A DNA stretch of 64,000 nucleotides from Sinonovacula constricta (lineage: Eukaryota; Mollusca; Bivalvia; Cardiida; Solecurtidae). The stretch spans positions 11,046,020-11,110,019 of the forward strand of contig CM017564.1 of the NCBI GenBank assembly GCA_007844125.1. Direction: 5' to 3'. Each line of letters opens with the position of its first letter. The stretch's first letter is position 1. The notes under the pieces were generated by a model. That model made no database searches and was not told the DNA's origin. It saw nothing but the letters and a program-made list of their open reading frames with translations. Below are positions 12,980 to 27,078 of the stretch, piece by piece. Both the position numbers and the translations under genes were made by a program.

Positions 12980-13054
12980 TTTTGGTGTAGATTGACTCCT
13001 AACATTTGTCTTGATAGAACCATGTGCAGGTAAATAGTGATTCATTTGATTACT

Positions 13055-13350
13055 AGGGGTGCCAACAGGGCGCAAAAGCTAGTGGTAGAGCGTCGACTTG
13101 AGGATCGGGAGGTCATGGGTTCAAACCCCGACCAGGTCAAACCAAAGACTTTAAAGTTGGTAGTAGTGGCTTCCCTCCTGACGCTCGGGGCTAAGGGGAC
13201 AGCATTACACCTGGCTAGTCGGTGTCAGTATAATGGACCGGCTAGGTTCAGTCCCTGGGCACCTCATAAGTGCCCCTGTGCTATAATGATAGAAATGTCG
13301 GTGCACAGTATTGGCAAAAATGCCGACTAATCCCATCCCATCCCATCCCC
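13055..13350 (+). mobile_element. SINE family 2, full length
   Basis: tRNA-like head with A box (agctagtggtagagcg) and B box (gggttcaaacccc), a conserved body (tagtagtggcttccctcc, gtataatggacc, aagtgcccctgtgctataat) and a tail of catcc units. Polymerase III transcription is expected for such elements. Confidence 0.9.
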
Positions 13351-13556
13351 TAGGGGTGCCCTAGTGATAGACTCCCTGGCTTACTCCTGACTGCTTAACC
13401 TCTCACCGTGTGGGTTCAAGTCCCGGTCTGTGCGAAAGACAATTCAGGATGCTTCTACTGAGACAATGGTCTGGGTTCTGCATCCACCAAATAGCTGGAA
13501 ATTGCTTAAATAACCATATATCAGTCCCTGTGATGTATTTCAAAAACAAAACAACT
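13351..13556 (+). mobile_element. SINE family 3, directly abutting the family-2 copy
   Basis: tRNA-like head (ccctagtgatagactccctg, B box gggttcaagtccc), body ending ccaccaaatagctgg and a caaaaacaaaac tail. Its first base follows the catcc tail of the upstream SINE. Confidence 0.85.
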
Positions 13557-14205
13557 GGTTAATTGAGTCATCACTGCAGGTGTGTTCGAAACCGTTTCAT
13601 GAGGGTTTTTTTTTTTTATTTATTTATTTTTTTTTTAAAGCTGCTTTGTGCTGTGGTTTTGGCTATAAAATAGCCAGAACCATGCTGCTGTGATGTACTG
13701 CAGAACCAAAAACAACATTTACACAGAGTTGTCCATGAACTCATTTTGAGTTATGTTATTGAATAATGGAGGAATTTTGGTTTGGAAATTCTTTATTTTG
13801 TTTTTGCAGTTATAGAGATTTATGCTGAATATTTGTTCTGATGTTTATTTTGTGAGATATTGATTCTTAGTTCAGAAGTTTTTTATCCTTTATTTTTATT
13901 TGTGTTATTGTGAGAATATTGTTGGATAAAAAGTGTGCTGGAAGTCCTTCCTGATGTTATTCCATGTTAAAATGTTTTTGTCGTGACATTGTGTGTTCTG
14001 TTCTAGGAACTCCCATTTCTGTCAACAAGGACAGCAGCTGCCATTGTTGTTTTTATGTTGTTCTGACGTTGTTTTGTTGTTTGTATGATGTTTTGTTTCC
14101 ATAATCTAGTTCGTTGTATGGACCAATTTTTTTTTTTATAATGATAAGAACAATTGTCTTTGTTTAGATGTATCGTGCTGTTACCAGTAGTTAAATGATA
14201 TATTT
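13557..14205. other. No gene seen
   Basis: T- and TG-rich sequence upstream of the first placed exon. A ttctgttctag acceptor-like site at 14002 is followed by an open stretch but no donor was found. Confidence 0.5.
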
Positions 14206-14285
14206 TTTATAATTTCTGACATTGGTATTTTTGTCCACAGATAATATGTTGCAAGGCAGCTTAACTGCATACCAAATCATGACTT
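14206..14285 (+). repeat. Degenerate duplicate of the acceptor and head of the exon at 14388
   Basis: ttgtccacag followed by a block sharing tgcaaggcagc and roughly 70% of 35 bases with the exon head. The duplicate AG ends at 14240, 147 bases before the real AG. In the same phase it would read NMLQGSLTAYQ, against [11 protein letters not shown] for the real exon. No convincing donor follows. Confidence 0.7.
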
Positions 14286-14387
14286 CTGTTGATCTGACGT
14301 TGTCATGTTATTTTGATATTATTTTATTTGCAGTCATATTATTCTTTGATTTTATAATGTATTAAGATGTCTGATTTCTGTCCACAG

Positions 14388-14539
14388 AGAACCTTTTGCA
14401 AGGCAGCATAGCTACAGACCGAGATAGTCGGCTAAGCTGGAAGGAAGAGAAACCAGAGAAGGTGCGGGAGAGTGTTCGCTTTGCTGAATCCGAAAAAGAT
14501 GAAGAGGAGGAGAGTGGGGATGAGGACGATGTTGATAAG
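14388..14539 (+). CDS. scrib: scrib exon: first placed exon, acidic region after the LRRs
   Basis: Acceptor tccacag, donor gtacac. It enters in phase 1 (the bases AG finish a split codon) and leaves in phase 0. It encodes 50 complete residues beginning NLLQGS, then a [17 protein letters not shown] stretch and a Glu/Asp run. This fits the variable acidic segment between the leucine-rich repeats and the TPHPKEL motif. Phase 1 entry means an upstream exon must exist. A degenerate copy of the acceptor and exon head lies 147 bp upstream. Confidence 0.85.
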
Positions 14540-17500
14540 GTACACAAGTCCAGGAGTATTTTATATTTTATTACTTTTTTTTTTATTAAATAAAAATGAT
14601 TTTACGTATTATTAGATCTTAAAGTTTTAATTGAATAAAGATATTTTTAGTAATGTTGCTATTCTTTCAGTGATGGCTGTTTTTGAATCATTATTTACTT
14701 GTCTAGGTAATGTAATAAAATCTGTTTATTCTTATTGAGTTAACAGTGACTATCTGTTGTCAAACCTTAAAACAATCTGCAAACTTAAGTGCCAATAAAA
14801 CACATGCTTATTGCAAAATGGACATGTCACATACTTAAGACATTTTCACCGTTATATCTGTTCATTCATATATTGCCATCTTGTCTTTTTTTTTCCAGCC
14901 ATTTGTACGCCATGACACGCCTCATCCGAAGGAACTGCGAGGCAAGCATCCCAAGTTCAAGGCCACCAAGGTAATAGATGGTCACGTGATCCCACACCAT
15001 GAACAGAAGAACCAGGTAACCTGCTTTCTGTGGGCAGGATCAGCTTGTATTCCCACATCTTACGTCCTGATGTTTTTAACCTTATAGATTTTTATATTTC
15101 TACTCACCTTTTTGCATTTTTACCTGATTATACACTATTTACGTTAAACTTCCATCATATTTGGTGCCGTATGATGTATTAAGTATCGTGTGCCGTAAAA
15201 CCCCAAATACCAAAAATAACTTTCTGATGCTTTGCTTATTAAAGGTGGTATCAGACAGTTCGCTTGTATTAAATACACGTACCACTATCTAACCACAGAT
15301 TTGGGGAATTTGGTCATACTTTTTGCATAAACCCATACTTAAGTCATTACACAGACAATTTTAAACACTAACTTTATTGTTAGACTGTACTAATCACGAA
15401 AAAAAAACTCTTCAAAAAGCGTGATATTGGTCACTCCTAAAAAATGATAGCGACATCGTAGCAGATTACACGGATGACTATATAAAAGTAAGTGGTCATG
15501 TGGTTTTCTAAGTTTAAAAATAGCTATCTCTGCAGTGTGACTTGGATAGGAAACACCTGTTTGCCATGAAGAGTAGCGATTTATCCTTGTCTGTTCACAC
15601 AGATCTAAGGCATCAATGAACAACATTTTGCAAGACCTTTTCTGATACCATTGACTTAATTAGTTATTTGGAGAGAGAAAAAAATGAACCAAACCGTTGG
15701 ATACCACCTTTATGGCTGTTAACATATGTAATGAAATTATTGGTTGAATGTTAAACTAACACAAACAAACAAGACTGCATGGCTCGCTGTCAGGATAATG
15801 TGTGTGAATGATATGTCATGTCTTCACTACATCAAATGACAATGATGGCAGCTATATATAATGTGGGAAGGTCTTTTAGCTGACCTACGGAATGTCGGTG
15901 ATTCTACTTAAACATTTGTTTAATAGGTTCTTTCTTTGTTTAGGTTCTTTATCCACCAAAATAGCTGGCTATAATGACCAAAGTTGGTCACTGCAATTTA
16001 CATGTTTTTAAAAACAAACACACTGGACCTGGTAGTGCAGTCAGTAGAGTATGCTTCAGGTACGGAAGTCCCTGGATTCGATCCCAGGCCGCGACATACC
16101 AAAGTCGTTAAAAGTGGTAGTGGTGTAGCTCACTTGCTAACGCTCAAACAGATATAAGGGTAGTTCCACGACTGGTTGGCCCTAAGTCAGATTAATGTGA
16201 CTGGGTGTGGTATTATACAAGGTGCTCACAGCATGCTATACATAGTGAAGGCATCATTATATCTGCTTCAAGTGGAGATTGTCTCCAGATTACTGAAATA
16301 CTGTTGGTCGGACAATAAACCCAGTAAACAAACATGCATTCAAGAACAGTTTTAAATGTTTCATTGAAAATCAACAAAATAAGACACATTTTCAAAATCA
16401 AATAAATGCACTATGAGTAAACGAAATAAACAAAATTATACATATAAAGATATTATCTTGTGATTTTACTTTTAAGAAGTGCTTATTTATTTTCAATGTA
16501 TCTCCAACTAGGTGCAGTCGTTTGTTCCGCAGCGTGACAACAACGTCCATTTCGACATGGAGATTGAAGTACCGGCACCAAAGAGAGAGAAACCGCCGGT
16601 TCCAGAACGTAGATCCTCTGCACGGGATGAGTCGGTGCTCCGAGCACCAGAGCTGGAAACCAAACGTAGCGAGCCAGAGCCGAGAAAACACGAGGAGTCA
16701 GAAGAAGAAGAGGAGACGCAGCAAGAGTCGCAGCCCCTTCTAAGGGAGGTTACCATAGTTACGACGACCACCCATGCCCAGCCATCGACAGAGGAGGAGA
16801 GTGAGGAGGAAGAGGAGGATGAGAAGGAGGATGGACGAGAGATGGATGAGCATGAGGATGATAAGGAGGAGGAGCATGATGAACAGAGTCCAGAGGTGAG
16901 GTTCTCAGGAAACGTGTACGTGTACGGCCCCAATGTCATAATTATTTTTCTGATTGCATGTTCTTTCCACCATTAAGAAATATTTTACTGTAAAAAATCC
17001 AATGTTTATAAACATGTTTTGGTAGTGCTGACATTTTACCCCAATATTTGTCTGGGATCTTCATTTACCGAAATAAGCTGGGCATTGCCGATTTCATATT
17101 TGTATGTGTTATATGTAATTATAGTCACTATAATTATGTGCGGTGTTAAAAATAAACAAAGTTGGGTTTTTTTCAAAGTTTTAAGCAATGTGCCTTTTCA
17201 CCTGTCCATGTAGTAAAAAGGAACAGACTAAGAATTAAAATGATCTTCTTACTTATGGGGCGCTCCTGGTGTAGTGGAAGAGTCGTCAGTTTGTTACTCC
17301 TCTGCCTGCTTAGCCTCCCACTGCATGGGTTCGAGTCCCATTTGTGATGAAGGACTTAATATAAGAAGTTCTTCTAGCTGACCTGTGGTGTGCCGGTGGT
17401 TCTACCCAGACACTTGTCTGGGGTCTTCTTCCGCAAAAAACAGTTGGACATCGCTATACTGATCATAATTGGTCCCTGCAAAGTATCTCAAAAACAAAAC

Positions 17501-20500
17501 AAACTTATGAATTAATTTAGTAGGTTAAGGGTTATTCGTAACAATAAACACGGTCTAGCCAACATTTATGTTTCTGTCCTTAGGAGGATATGAGCACCGA
17601 CGATGAGTTCCAGCCACGGCGTGTTGGTTTCACAGCTCCCGACCCTGACTTTGATGAGGATGACAGAAAGACGCCACTGAGGCGCCGTGATACGCCACAT
17701 CACAAGAAGGGCAAGAGAATTGTCATCACAGAGGATGCAAAAGATAAAGTGCTCGAGATTCTTTCACACACCACTCGCAAACCTCGGGAGGTATACACCT
17801 GACGTGATTTTTCTATTTCTTTAATGAACATAAAGCTGATTTTTTCTTCTAAAAAAAATAATGGCCAATTATGGTAACGAGTAGTTCATATTACTTTTTT
17901 TAGGATAAGAGTTTGAGTATAGTTCAAGAATAGCACAGATTAGTGTAGAAAAAATGCGTAAATAGAAATATTTTCAATAGTGGATTTATATATAATTCTG
18001 ATAAATATGCTGTTTACAACTTATCTTTAGATTTGCAAGTAATTTTAGAAAACTTAAAATGAGCTTTCAACAGCATTACTTATACATAAATGTTTTGCAC
18101 TGTTGCAACAAAAATTGAATCTCCAGATAACTGAAATACTGTTGGTGTGATGATAAACCCAATATAAATAAACAACAAATCAAACGCGAACAATACCTCA
18201 ATTTAGAGTATTAAGTCAGGATAATCAGTAATAAAACCAATATATACTGGACCTGCAGCGACATAGCAAAGTCATTAAAAATGGTAGCAGTTTAGCTCCC
18301 TTGCTAATGCTCAAGCAAATATAAGGGTAGTTCCACGACTGGTTAGCCCAGTGTCGGGATAATGTGACTGGGTGTGGTATCATGCCAGGTGTTCATGGTA
18401 TGCTATACACAGTGAAGGCAGCACTATATTGGCTTCAAGTGGACACCATGCCCAGATAACTGAAGTACTGTCTGTTGGACGATAAACAATGAACAAACGA
18501 ACCAACCATCATACTGTGCTTCGTTTTTAGGAGGAGCTCACCATAACAATCCACAGGGAACCAGGACAGGGACTGGGCATAAGTATAGCAGGAGGCAAGG
18601 GATCAACACCTTTCAAGGGAGACGATGAGGTAACTACATTTAGTCTTTGTCTAAATCATAGCTAGATCATTTTGGAGCTTGTAAAACAGTGAGAAAAAAT
18701 TAATTGTCTGATTTATTCATATTGTTCCTCAAAGGGCAAAGATTCTTAAGCCAGGGTGGTATGATAAATTTATAATAACACTAACTTTAACATGTATTCT
18801 TCTGTTTCAACTAAAACTACACAACCTTTTTACATGTTTTATTTTACCAGAAACTGTCTGTCGAGATTGATATAAATCGGTAATCAACTTATCACACAAT
18901 GTTAGTGAAGGGATTGGGGGGGATACTGGAGTCAGGTTATCCGTTTGTCCATCCTTCAACACGATTCTTTCAGGCTTCTTCTCCTACAATGTCAGTTTTG
19001 ATGAAACTTCACAGTATTTTTCAGTAGTATAGAATCCTGTTCACCTGCTATTTTAGTTACCGTCAGATGAAAATTACAGGAAAATTGCATATAGTCAACA
19101 TACACTCCAAAGAGTATGAGCATAAAAACCAAGTAATCCAAATGACAGGACCTACTTGCATTCAGGGATTATTCAGGGGAGACGATCTTCTAATGTCTCG
19201 CATTGGGTGTGTGTATTTGTTAGCCCATGGCTCACAGTTCTTGTTTAATTCTAAAACAATGTATTGTTGTATATACTGTTAATGTTTTAACAAGGAGTTA
19301 AGGATAAATTAACCAGGAGTTAAGAATGATGTATTAAACTTGTTTAAAATTACAACAATAAAACAACATTTACCTGTAACACATACATTACTATGTTTTA
19401 TGATAAAGGTATATTTTAATGAGTTGTAATCAGCCATTATTCATATAAATATATTTGAAAGAATACAATCAAACAGAATTTTTTCATTCAAGAGACGAGG
19501 AGATGTATTATCTAATGTATATGTGCTAACCTCTGTCCTTTGTATCTGTTTTAGAGCATCTTCATTTCGCGTGTGTCAGAAGAGGGTCCTGCAGGTTTGG
19601 CAGGTATAAAAGTGGGAGACAAGCTCCTCTCAGTAAGTAGCTACTTCTACGGATTGTACTGTCCCATTAAAATTAAAAAATAAAAAACAAAACAGATCTC
19701 CAGATAACTGAAATACTGTTGGTAGGACCATAAACCCAATAAAAAAACAACTTGAACTGGGTATGTTGGTGTTGTTGGTTGTCATAGGCCTATATGTAAC
19801 ATCTTTCAATATGGTAACTATATAGTTATGGTATTTTCATTGCTTTTTTGTCACCATAATCTAGGAATAGCCTAGTTATGATTATGAGTTAATGAGTACA
19901 TCAGAAGCCCAGAAAAGAGAAATGCAGCTCCTGCTAAATCCTTCATTCTTCCTCCAAACTATTTATACTCATTAGAACTGTGTTGATCATACAATTTCAA
20001 TAAGTACTTGTAGTGAAGGATTTGGTTAAGAATTATGGGATAAATGTAAACTATAGTATCACATTTATGCCTCTTATCTAGACTTCTGGGTAAATCATCT
20101 CACCTGGATTATGATGTTCTTAAAGTATATTCAGTTAATTTGAAACAAAAGAATTGAAATAAACTTCTTCATACCGGACCTGGTAGCGCAATCGGTAGTG
20201 TGTTGGCTCCAGGTACGGGAGGCCCTGGGTTTGATCCTGGGTTGCGACATTCCAAAGTCTTTAAAAATGGTTGTGATATAGCTTCCTTGCTAATGCTTAA
20301 GCAGATATAAGGGTAGTTCTGTGACTAGTTGGCCTGGAATCAGGATAATCTGACTGGATGTGGTATCATGCCAGGTGTTCATGGCATGCTATACACAGTG
20401 AAGACAGCACTTTATCTGTTTTAAGTGGACACCCTCTCCAGATAACTAAAATACTGTTGGTGGTACGATATACCCAATAAATTAACAACTTCGTCATTGT

Positions 20501-23500
20501 CCTACCAAGAAACAAACTGAAGTTTAGAAAAGGTTCTTTAATATTTATATTTCTTTGTATTCTGAACAGAGAAATGTTCCTGCAAATGGGGAATATTCCT
20601 TATAAATAACTAAATACGTTTGAATTTTACTTTTTATCCCTGCAGGTGAATGGAAACACTCTTCATGACTCTGAACACTACGAGGCAGTGGACGTGTTGA
20701 AGAGTAGCGGAAATGACATCACGATGGTTGTGGCTCGGGAGGTGCTCTCCGATAGACCAGAGGAAGGTGAGGAGGAGGAAGTCCCTGAGGAGGAAGAGGA
20801 GGAGCAGCCAGTGGTGTCAGAAGAACAGATAAAGGTAAGAGTTAGGACAGTCATGTATACCAGAGCTTCAGATATATTATAGGAAAACTGGCCGCAATAG
20901 CTCAAGTGGTAGAGTGTTGGCTTGCGGATCAGGAGGTCGTGGGTTAAAACCCCAGCTGGGTCAAACTAAAGACTTTAAAGGTAGTAGTAGTGGCTTCCCT
21001 CCTAAGGCTCAGGGATAAGGGGACAGCATTATGCCTGACTCGTCTGTATCAGTATAATGGACCGGCCGGGTTTAGTCCCTGGGCACTTCATAAGTGCCCC
21101 TGTGCTATAATGATAGAAATGTCGCTGCACAGTATTGGCAAAAATGCCGGCTAATCCCATCCCATCCCACTTTTAAATGGGTATGAAAGTACATGTTTTT
21201 AATGTATTGTTATAAAAGAATAAAGTGAGCTCCAATGAGCATCTCCAAGAAATTAACAGAGCTCTAGATATGAGGATTCAACTGATATTGGGTTATCCCA
21301 TAATTCCCAAGCCAACCTTTTATTGCAGGTACTCAATAGAATTGTCTGATCATGACGATACTAATGACTACTACATATAAAAGACTTGAAAGAGAGATAT
21401 ACCTGTGTTAGCTGGAGCTTATCTGATAAAAAAGTTTTCTATTCCATGGAGCAAAAGTCGAGTAATCATGAATACAGTATAAACCATACAATACAATCAT
21501 AAAGCAAGAAACAGAACCTGATAGTGCAAATGGTAGACCATCGGCTCCAGGTACAGGAGGCCCTGAGTTTGATCCCGGTCCATGACTTACCAAAGTCATT
21601 AAAAAGGGTAGCAGTGTAGCGCCTTTTCTTATGCTCAAGCAAGTATAAGGTCCTCAGCTGGTTGGCTTGATGTCAGGATAATGTGACTGCGCGTGGTATC
21701 ATGCCAGGTATTCAGGGCATGCTATACACAGTGAAGGCAGTACTATATCTGCAGATAACTAAAATACTGTTGGTGGGATGATAAACCCAATCAACAAACA
21801 ATAAAGTCATACATAAGTTTGCATGGAATAACTGTTCTATAGCTATATACTACAAGTTAGGGTTGAAAAATTGGTAAAAGATGAAGCATCTTGGCTTCCC
21901 TCTATTGAGTTGTATCAGGTTGTATCAACACAAAATTGTTGAGAATAGCATATTGCAAGCTGTAGATTTATTAATTTTTCAGGCTGAAAGAATAAAGGCC
22001 TTATTCTGTATTATTTTTGGTTCAGTCTAAAATTTGGTAAAGTTTCATCTTGTGTTAGGTATTACCTTATAATCATAACTAGTTTATTTAAGGGTCAGCA
22101 CATACATCCATTTTGTATGCTAATCCCATGGTATTATCTTAGAGTTTAGTCTAATATTAAGTTATGTATTTATCTTGTGTTAGGTATTATCTTAGAGTTT
22201 AGTCTGATATTAAGTTATGTATTATCTTGTGTTAGGTATTAGAGTTTAGTCTGATGTTGAGTCAAGTATTTTCTTGTGTTAAATATTATCGTGACTTTCG
22301 TCGTATACAAAGGAAAGCCTTATTTTGTGTTAAGGCCAATCTTTAGTTAAAGATTCATTTTATATGTTTTACTTGTTACAGCCGGAGCTTGTTGTTGAGG
22401 ATCAACAGCAGGTTCCAGTACCGGCTGTCCCTGTCTCGGAGCAGGTTGCTAGTTTCGCCACTGTCTCCTTTGAGCCTGACCCGGACCATGAGATCTATGG
22501 AGAGGTACGTTGCCCACAATAGAATAGATATCGTTCACTTTATGGGCCTATTTTTTTTTCTGTTTATGTTGAAAGTTTCTGTCTTTTCAAGGTAAAAAAA
22601 GAAAGAAAAAATGGAAATGAATGGTTAACATTTGGTGTTTTACAGAAGTATTTAGAGCATTCAATGGTTGAGCACTAGGAGTTGGTGTCTTATACAACAC
22701 ATGACCCTCACATCTTAGGTTTGAATTTTTTGCGTAATGGTATAAAATTTAGAGCTAGAGTCAAAGATTAACCTGATGAAATCTGATATAATGAATTTTT
22801 AATCCCGGACTCCAGCTTCAAGTTTTCTTAATATCCGGCCTGATTAATCTTGTGAGAATTTCCAGTTGACCTGCCGAGCATCATTGGTTCTAGCCCAACA
22901 ATTGCCTTGTTGGTATCAAAGGTAATCTGTGCAATGCATGTTATATTAATGGGCCTTATACCCAACAGATAAGAAGTTTATTGGGGCTATATTGATATCA
23001 TGTTGGGGAGGTCTGTCTGTAAATGAGATTTGTCATGCTGTTTCTTTGCTATCTTTGGCAGGAATTTAACCCTTTCCTGCATGTGTACTTGTTAAACCTT
23101 GTATATTGTCGCACACCTGACCTGGTAGCACAATTGGTAGAGCATCGGCTCCAGGTATGGGAGTCCCCGGGTTCGATCCTGGCCCGCGACATACCAAAGG
23201 CTTTAAAAATGGTAGAATAGCTCCCTTGCTAATGCTCAAGCAAATATAAGGGTAGTTCCACGACTGGTTGGCTCGGTGTCAGGTTAATGTGACTGGGTGT
23301 GGTATCATGCCAGGTGTTCACGGCATGCTGTGCACAGTGAAGACAGCACTATAACTGCTTCAAGTGGACACCGTCTCCAGATAACTAAAATACTGTTGGT
23401 GGGATGATAAACCCAATAAATACAAAGATTGTCACACATTTTACATGTAAGCCCTTTTGTGTTTAATATTTTAGAAACTGGAGACAACTTTATACAAGGA

Positions 23501-26500
23501 GTCAGGAGGTCTGGGTTTCAGCATTGCTGGTGGTCTGGGGTCGGTACCATTCAAAGGCAATGACAATGTAAGTTCAACTCATGCACTAATGTATACAATA
23601 TACTTATTTTTACACTTATATAAAATACTGATACAATATATTTTTACAAAATGTTTTTACAAGATTCTTATAATTTTTTTTTTATTATTCTATTTCAATT
23701 CGTTTAAAGGCAAAATAGATTGTGCATCTTGGGCAATCTAGGGTTGGGTTGACAGTAACTAATATTTATTTGCTAGGCTTTACTTGTCTTTTCTTCTGGT
23801 AAGGATGATTTTGATTGCTTGTATTGCAGTCTGGGTCCATTAAAGGTAACAACAAAGGGAGTATTCACATACTGCCATGGAAAGACATTATCTGACTTAC
23901 TAACATCTCCTTTTTATCAGAATGATTTCCGTGGAGTTGTTTTTTACAGAAAGTCAGTACCAATTCTGGACATGATGTCGAAAGAACCCTAAATTAATGT
24001 GTTATCTCTTACATGTACTTACATTGCATTTTAAGGATTAATTTTTTTCATATGTAAGTTTTTTTTCCAGTTTTAATTGATTTATTTTGAACAATTCTTC
24101 AGCTAAAATATACATTATATATATATATATGGAAATCTTTGAGTGTCATCATAAAAAAGTCACAAAAATTAAAGCGAACGGTAAGACATACTAATCATTA
24201 ATAAAATGGTAATAAGCAGCTATTTAAATGTCATGCATAACCATGAACTACAAACTCTATATTCAGCTAATGTGTTGCTGTATTGATATAGAAATCAGTG
24301 TGCAGACAGTTGTCATGTTTGTTTGGAATGAGGTTGGTTGGTTCAAATTCTCCAGGAGCTGTTAATATTTGAGTATATATAGAATCTGAAATGCCATGGA
24401 TGATAATGGTTGGGGAGGGGGCGGGGTGGGGGGGTGGGTCTTAAAATGGTGATTATGACTGATTAGAAATGCAAAATTATAAAATCTGTGCTAGTGTTGA
24501 AGGTGATATCAGACAGTTTGGACCAAAATATTTTTTCTCAAATAACTAAATAAGCCATTGTTACCTGAATAGGTCATGTAAAATGCTGCTAATTGATGCC
24601 CTAGACCAGTGTGATCAGTGAAACTTAAATACCCATTCCTAATTGCAAACAGGTATTTCCTATCTGAGCCACGCTGCAGAGATAACTATTTTGATCTAGG
24701 AAAATCACGTGACAACTCACATTTGAAATTACGTTGTATCGTCATTTGGGTAATCCGCTCTGACGTCGTACCTATTTTTAGCAGAGAACACTATTGTACT
24801 TATTTATAGATTTGGAATGATTGAAATAATTTTTGTATAAACCCATACTTAATTCATAATAAATACAATATTGAACACTAACTGAATTGTTAGACAGAAC
24901 TAATCGCAAAAAAATCACTCCGAATGTGTATTCTTTCCAACTTTATAAAAAGTTTGATAGTGGCCTATGCTAAAAGCAGGTATCATTGTCAGAGTGGATT
25001 ACCCAGATGACTATATAACAATCAAAAGTAAGCGGTCACATGGTTTTCTTGGTTTAAAAATAGCTATCTCCGCAGCGTGGCTTGGATAGGAAATATCTGA
25101 TTGTAATGACAAGTGGCAATGTTTGCTTGATAACACAGATCTAGGACATCAATGAACAGCATTTTGCAGGACCTTTTCAGGCAACAATGACTTTTTTGAT
25201 TACTTGAGAAAAGAAAATTTGGTCCAAACTGTCAGATACCACCTATAAGAGTTCAATAGAAAGGTAGAAAATCTAGACATCTTTATGGCAAAAGTCTCAT
25301 CATTTCCTTGTTATTATTTTTGTTACAGCGATTTTATTCATTTCTTGAGGTTTGTATCATGAATGTGTTGATGAGTCCCCATATTATGTTACTTAATAAT
25401 TAAATAGGCAAGAAATTGGCTTGTTGTTATTATGATGGAAAAAAAAAGTTCTGTTATATAAATCATCACTTTTTTGATCATTTTATTGGGGTTGAAATTG
25501 TTGAAACTAAGTCTATATCTGTCCAAATTGTAAAAAACTTCAAAGCTTATGAACTAATGAATGGCATTCTAATGCAATAAGGAAATTGGAGAAATATTAA
25601 TACTACTCAGACTTTAGTCTACGTTCAAGGATTTTTAATTTCTGATATCCTATCTTTATTTGTTCACATTGTGAAAACACAATTGTTGATGAACTAATGC
25701 ATAACATTCAAGTGTCATAAAGACGTGGAGAAAAATGTTAATACCATTTTAGCTTGTCTACTTCCAAGAAATAATATTGTAGACGAACTACATTCTGACA
25801 TTCAGATGCCATAAGAAAATTTTGAGGACCTTTTTTTCTGTATGCATTTTTTAAGTGTTAATAACCTTTACTGATAATGGATAAACTTGTATAAGATTGT
25901 TTTGTATTTGGCTTCCAACTGCTCATAGGTAGATTGATACTTTGTATAATGACCATTTGACTTCCTAGGACTAATTTCAGATATATAGTAAAGGGAAGTA
26001 AGGAAAAAATGGCAAAAATTTTAAAAAGCAATATATGAAGTATATTTTTCGAGTTTATTTGTAACTTTTGCATATGTATGGAAAAAAACAACAAGCTTAT
26101 TTCTTGTTATTTTTGTTTTTTGCCTGATTTATGAATAGCATGTATTTTTTTTATGTTTTCGAATTTGAAAAAAAAAAGGTTTGAATAACTACAGCCACCT
26201 TTGAATGAATACAATTTGGGATGCCCTTGCATTGTAAATAAGCATTATGTTGAATTGCGATATGTATGCTAATAGAAAATAGGTTTGTGCTGTATCATTT
26301 TGTTCAGAAACCAAAGATAATACAATTGTTAAATTATTTTGTATTTTATTCACACAAAAATCAGTCAATATTTGTTTTTATGTTATCAGTTACATATCAT
26401 TTCATTTACAAACCAATGCAAGTTTAGTTGTGCAACCTTTCTTACCTATTAACTACAATTACTTTATTTTTGTGATAATTATTAAAGTTTAGACAACAAA

Positions 26501-27029
26501 GTAAAACATTTGTTTGCTATTTTTCACAAAAACAACCTTGGTTACCAGTTGTTTTGCATTTTGGATCATTTATTTAGCACAGTAGATTGGTTTTGTTTTC
26601 AAAAACATTGCCGCAACCAAATGTAGTCTGAATAGCGACATCCACTCATTATGGTGGAGGAAGACCCTCGGATTGGGTAGAACCACCGACGTACCACAGG
26701 TCAGCTGGAGGGCATTCCCACGCATAGAAGATAACACACTGCGATGATTTAAGATAATAATAGTTGGATGTTGTTGATCTCTGAAGACTAATACACAGAA
26801 TATAAGCATATGTGTGTATATATATATATATATATTTTTTTTACACAAAACTGTTACCATGGTAACGATTCTTTCAGCTACTGCCAATCCATTTGCTGAA
26901 TTTTGTGAGTTTAAATGGAGATCACAAGCAGAAACAGTTTGGCTAGATAGATAATATTTTCAGAATAATATAAATGTACATTTTTTTGTCATTGTTTACA
27001 AACATCATGTAAACGTTTGTTTTTAGGCT

Positions 27030-27078
<49 letters not shown>

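Noticed and set aside
13055..13150. tRNA genes at SINE heads
   Set aside because: A and B boxes are present, but each is followed by a conserved SINE body and occurs many times; none folds as an intact, isolated tRNA gene by eye.
1..14387. Leucine-rich-repeat exons of scrib
   Set aside because: Searched for LxxLxLxxN-type segments and found none; they presumably lie upstream of the window.
14362..14547. Minus-strand Ser-rich frames opposite the acidic exons (also 16508-16939 and 20678-20905)
   Set aside because: Antisense shadows of Glu/Asp-rich exons; the plus strand has the splice sites and the protein homology.
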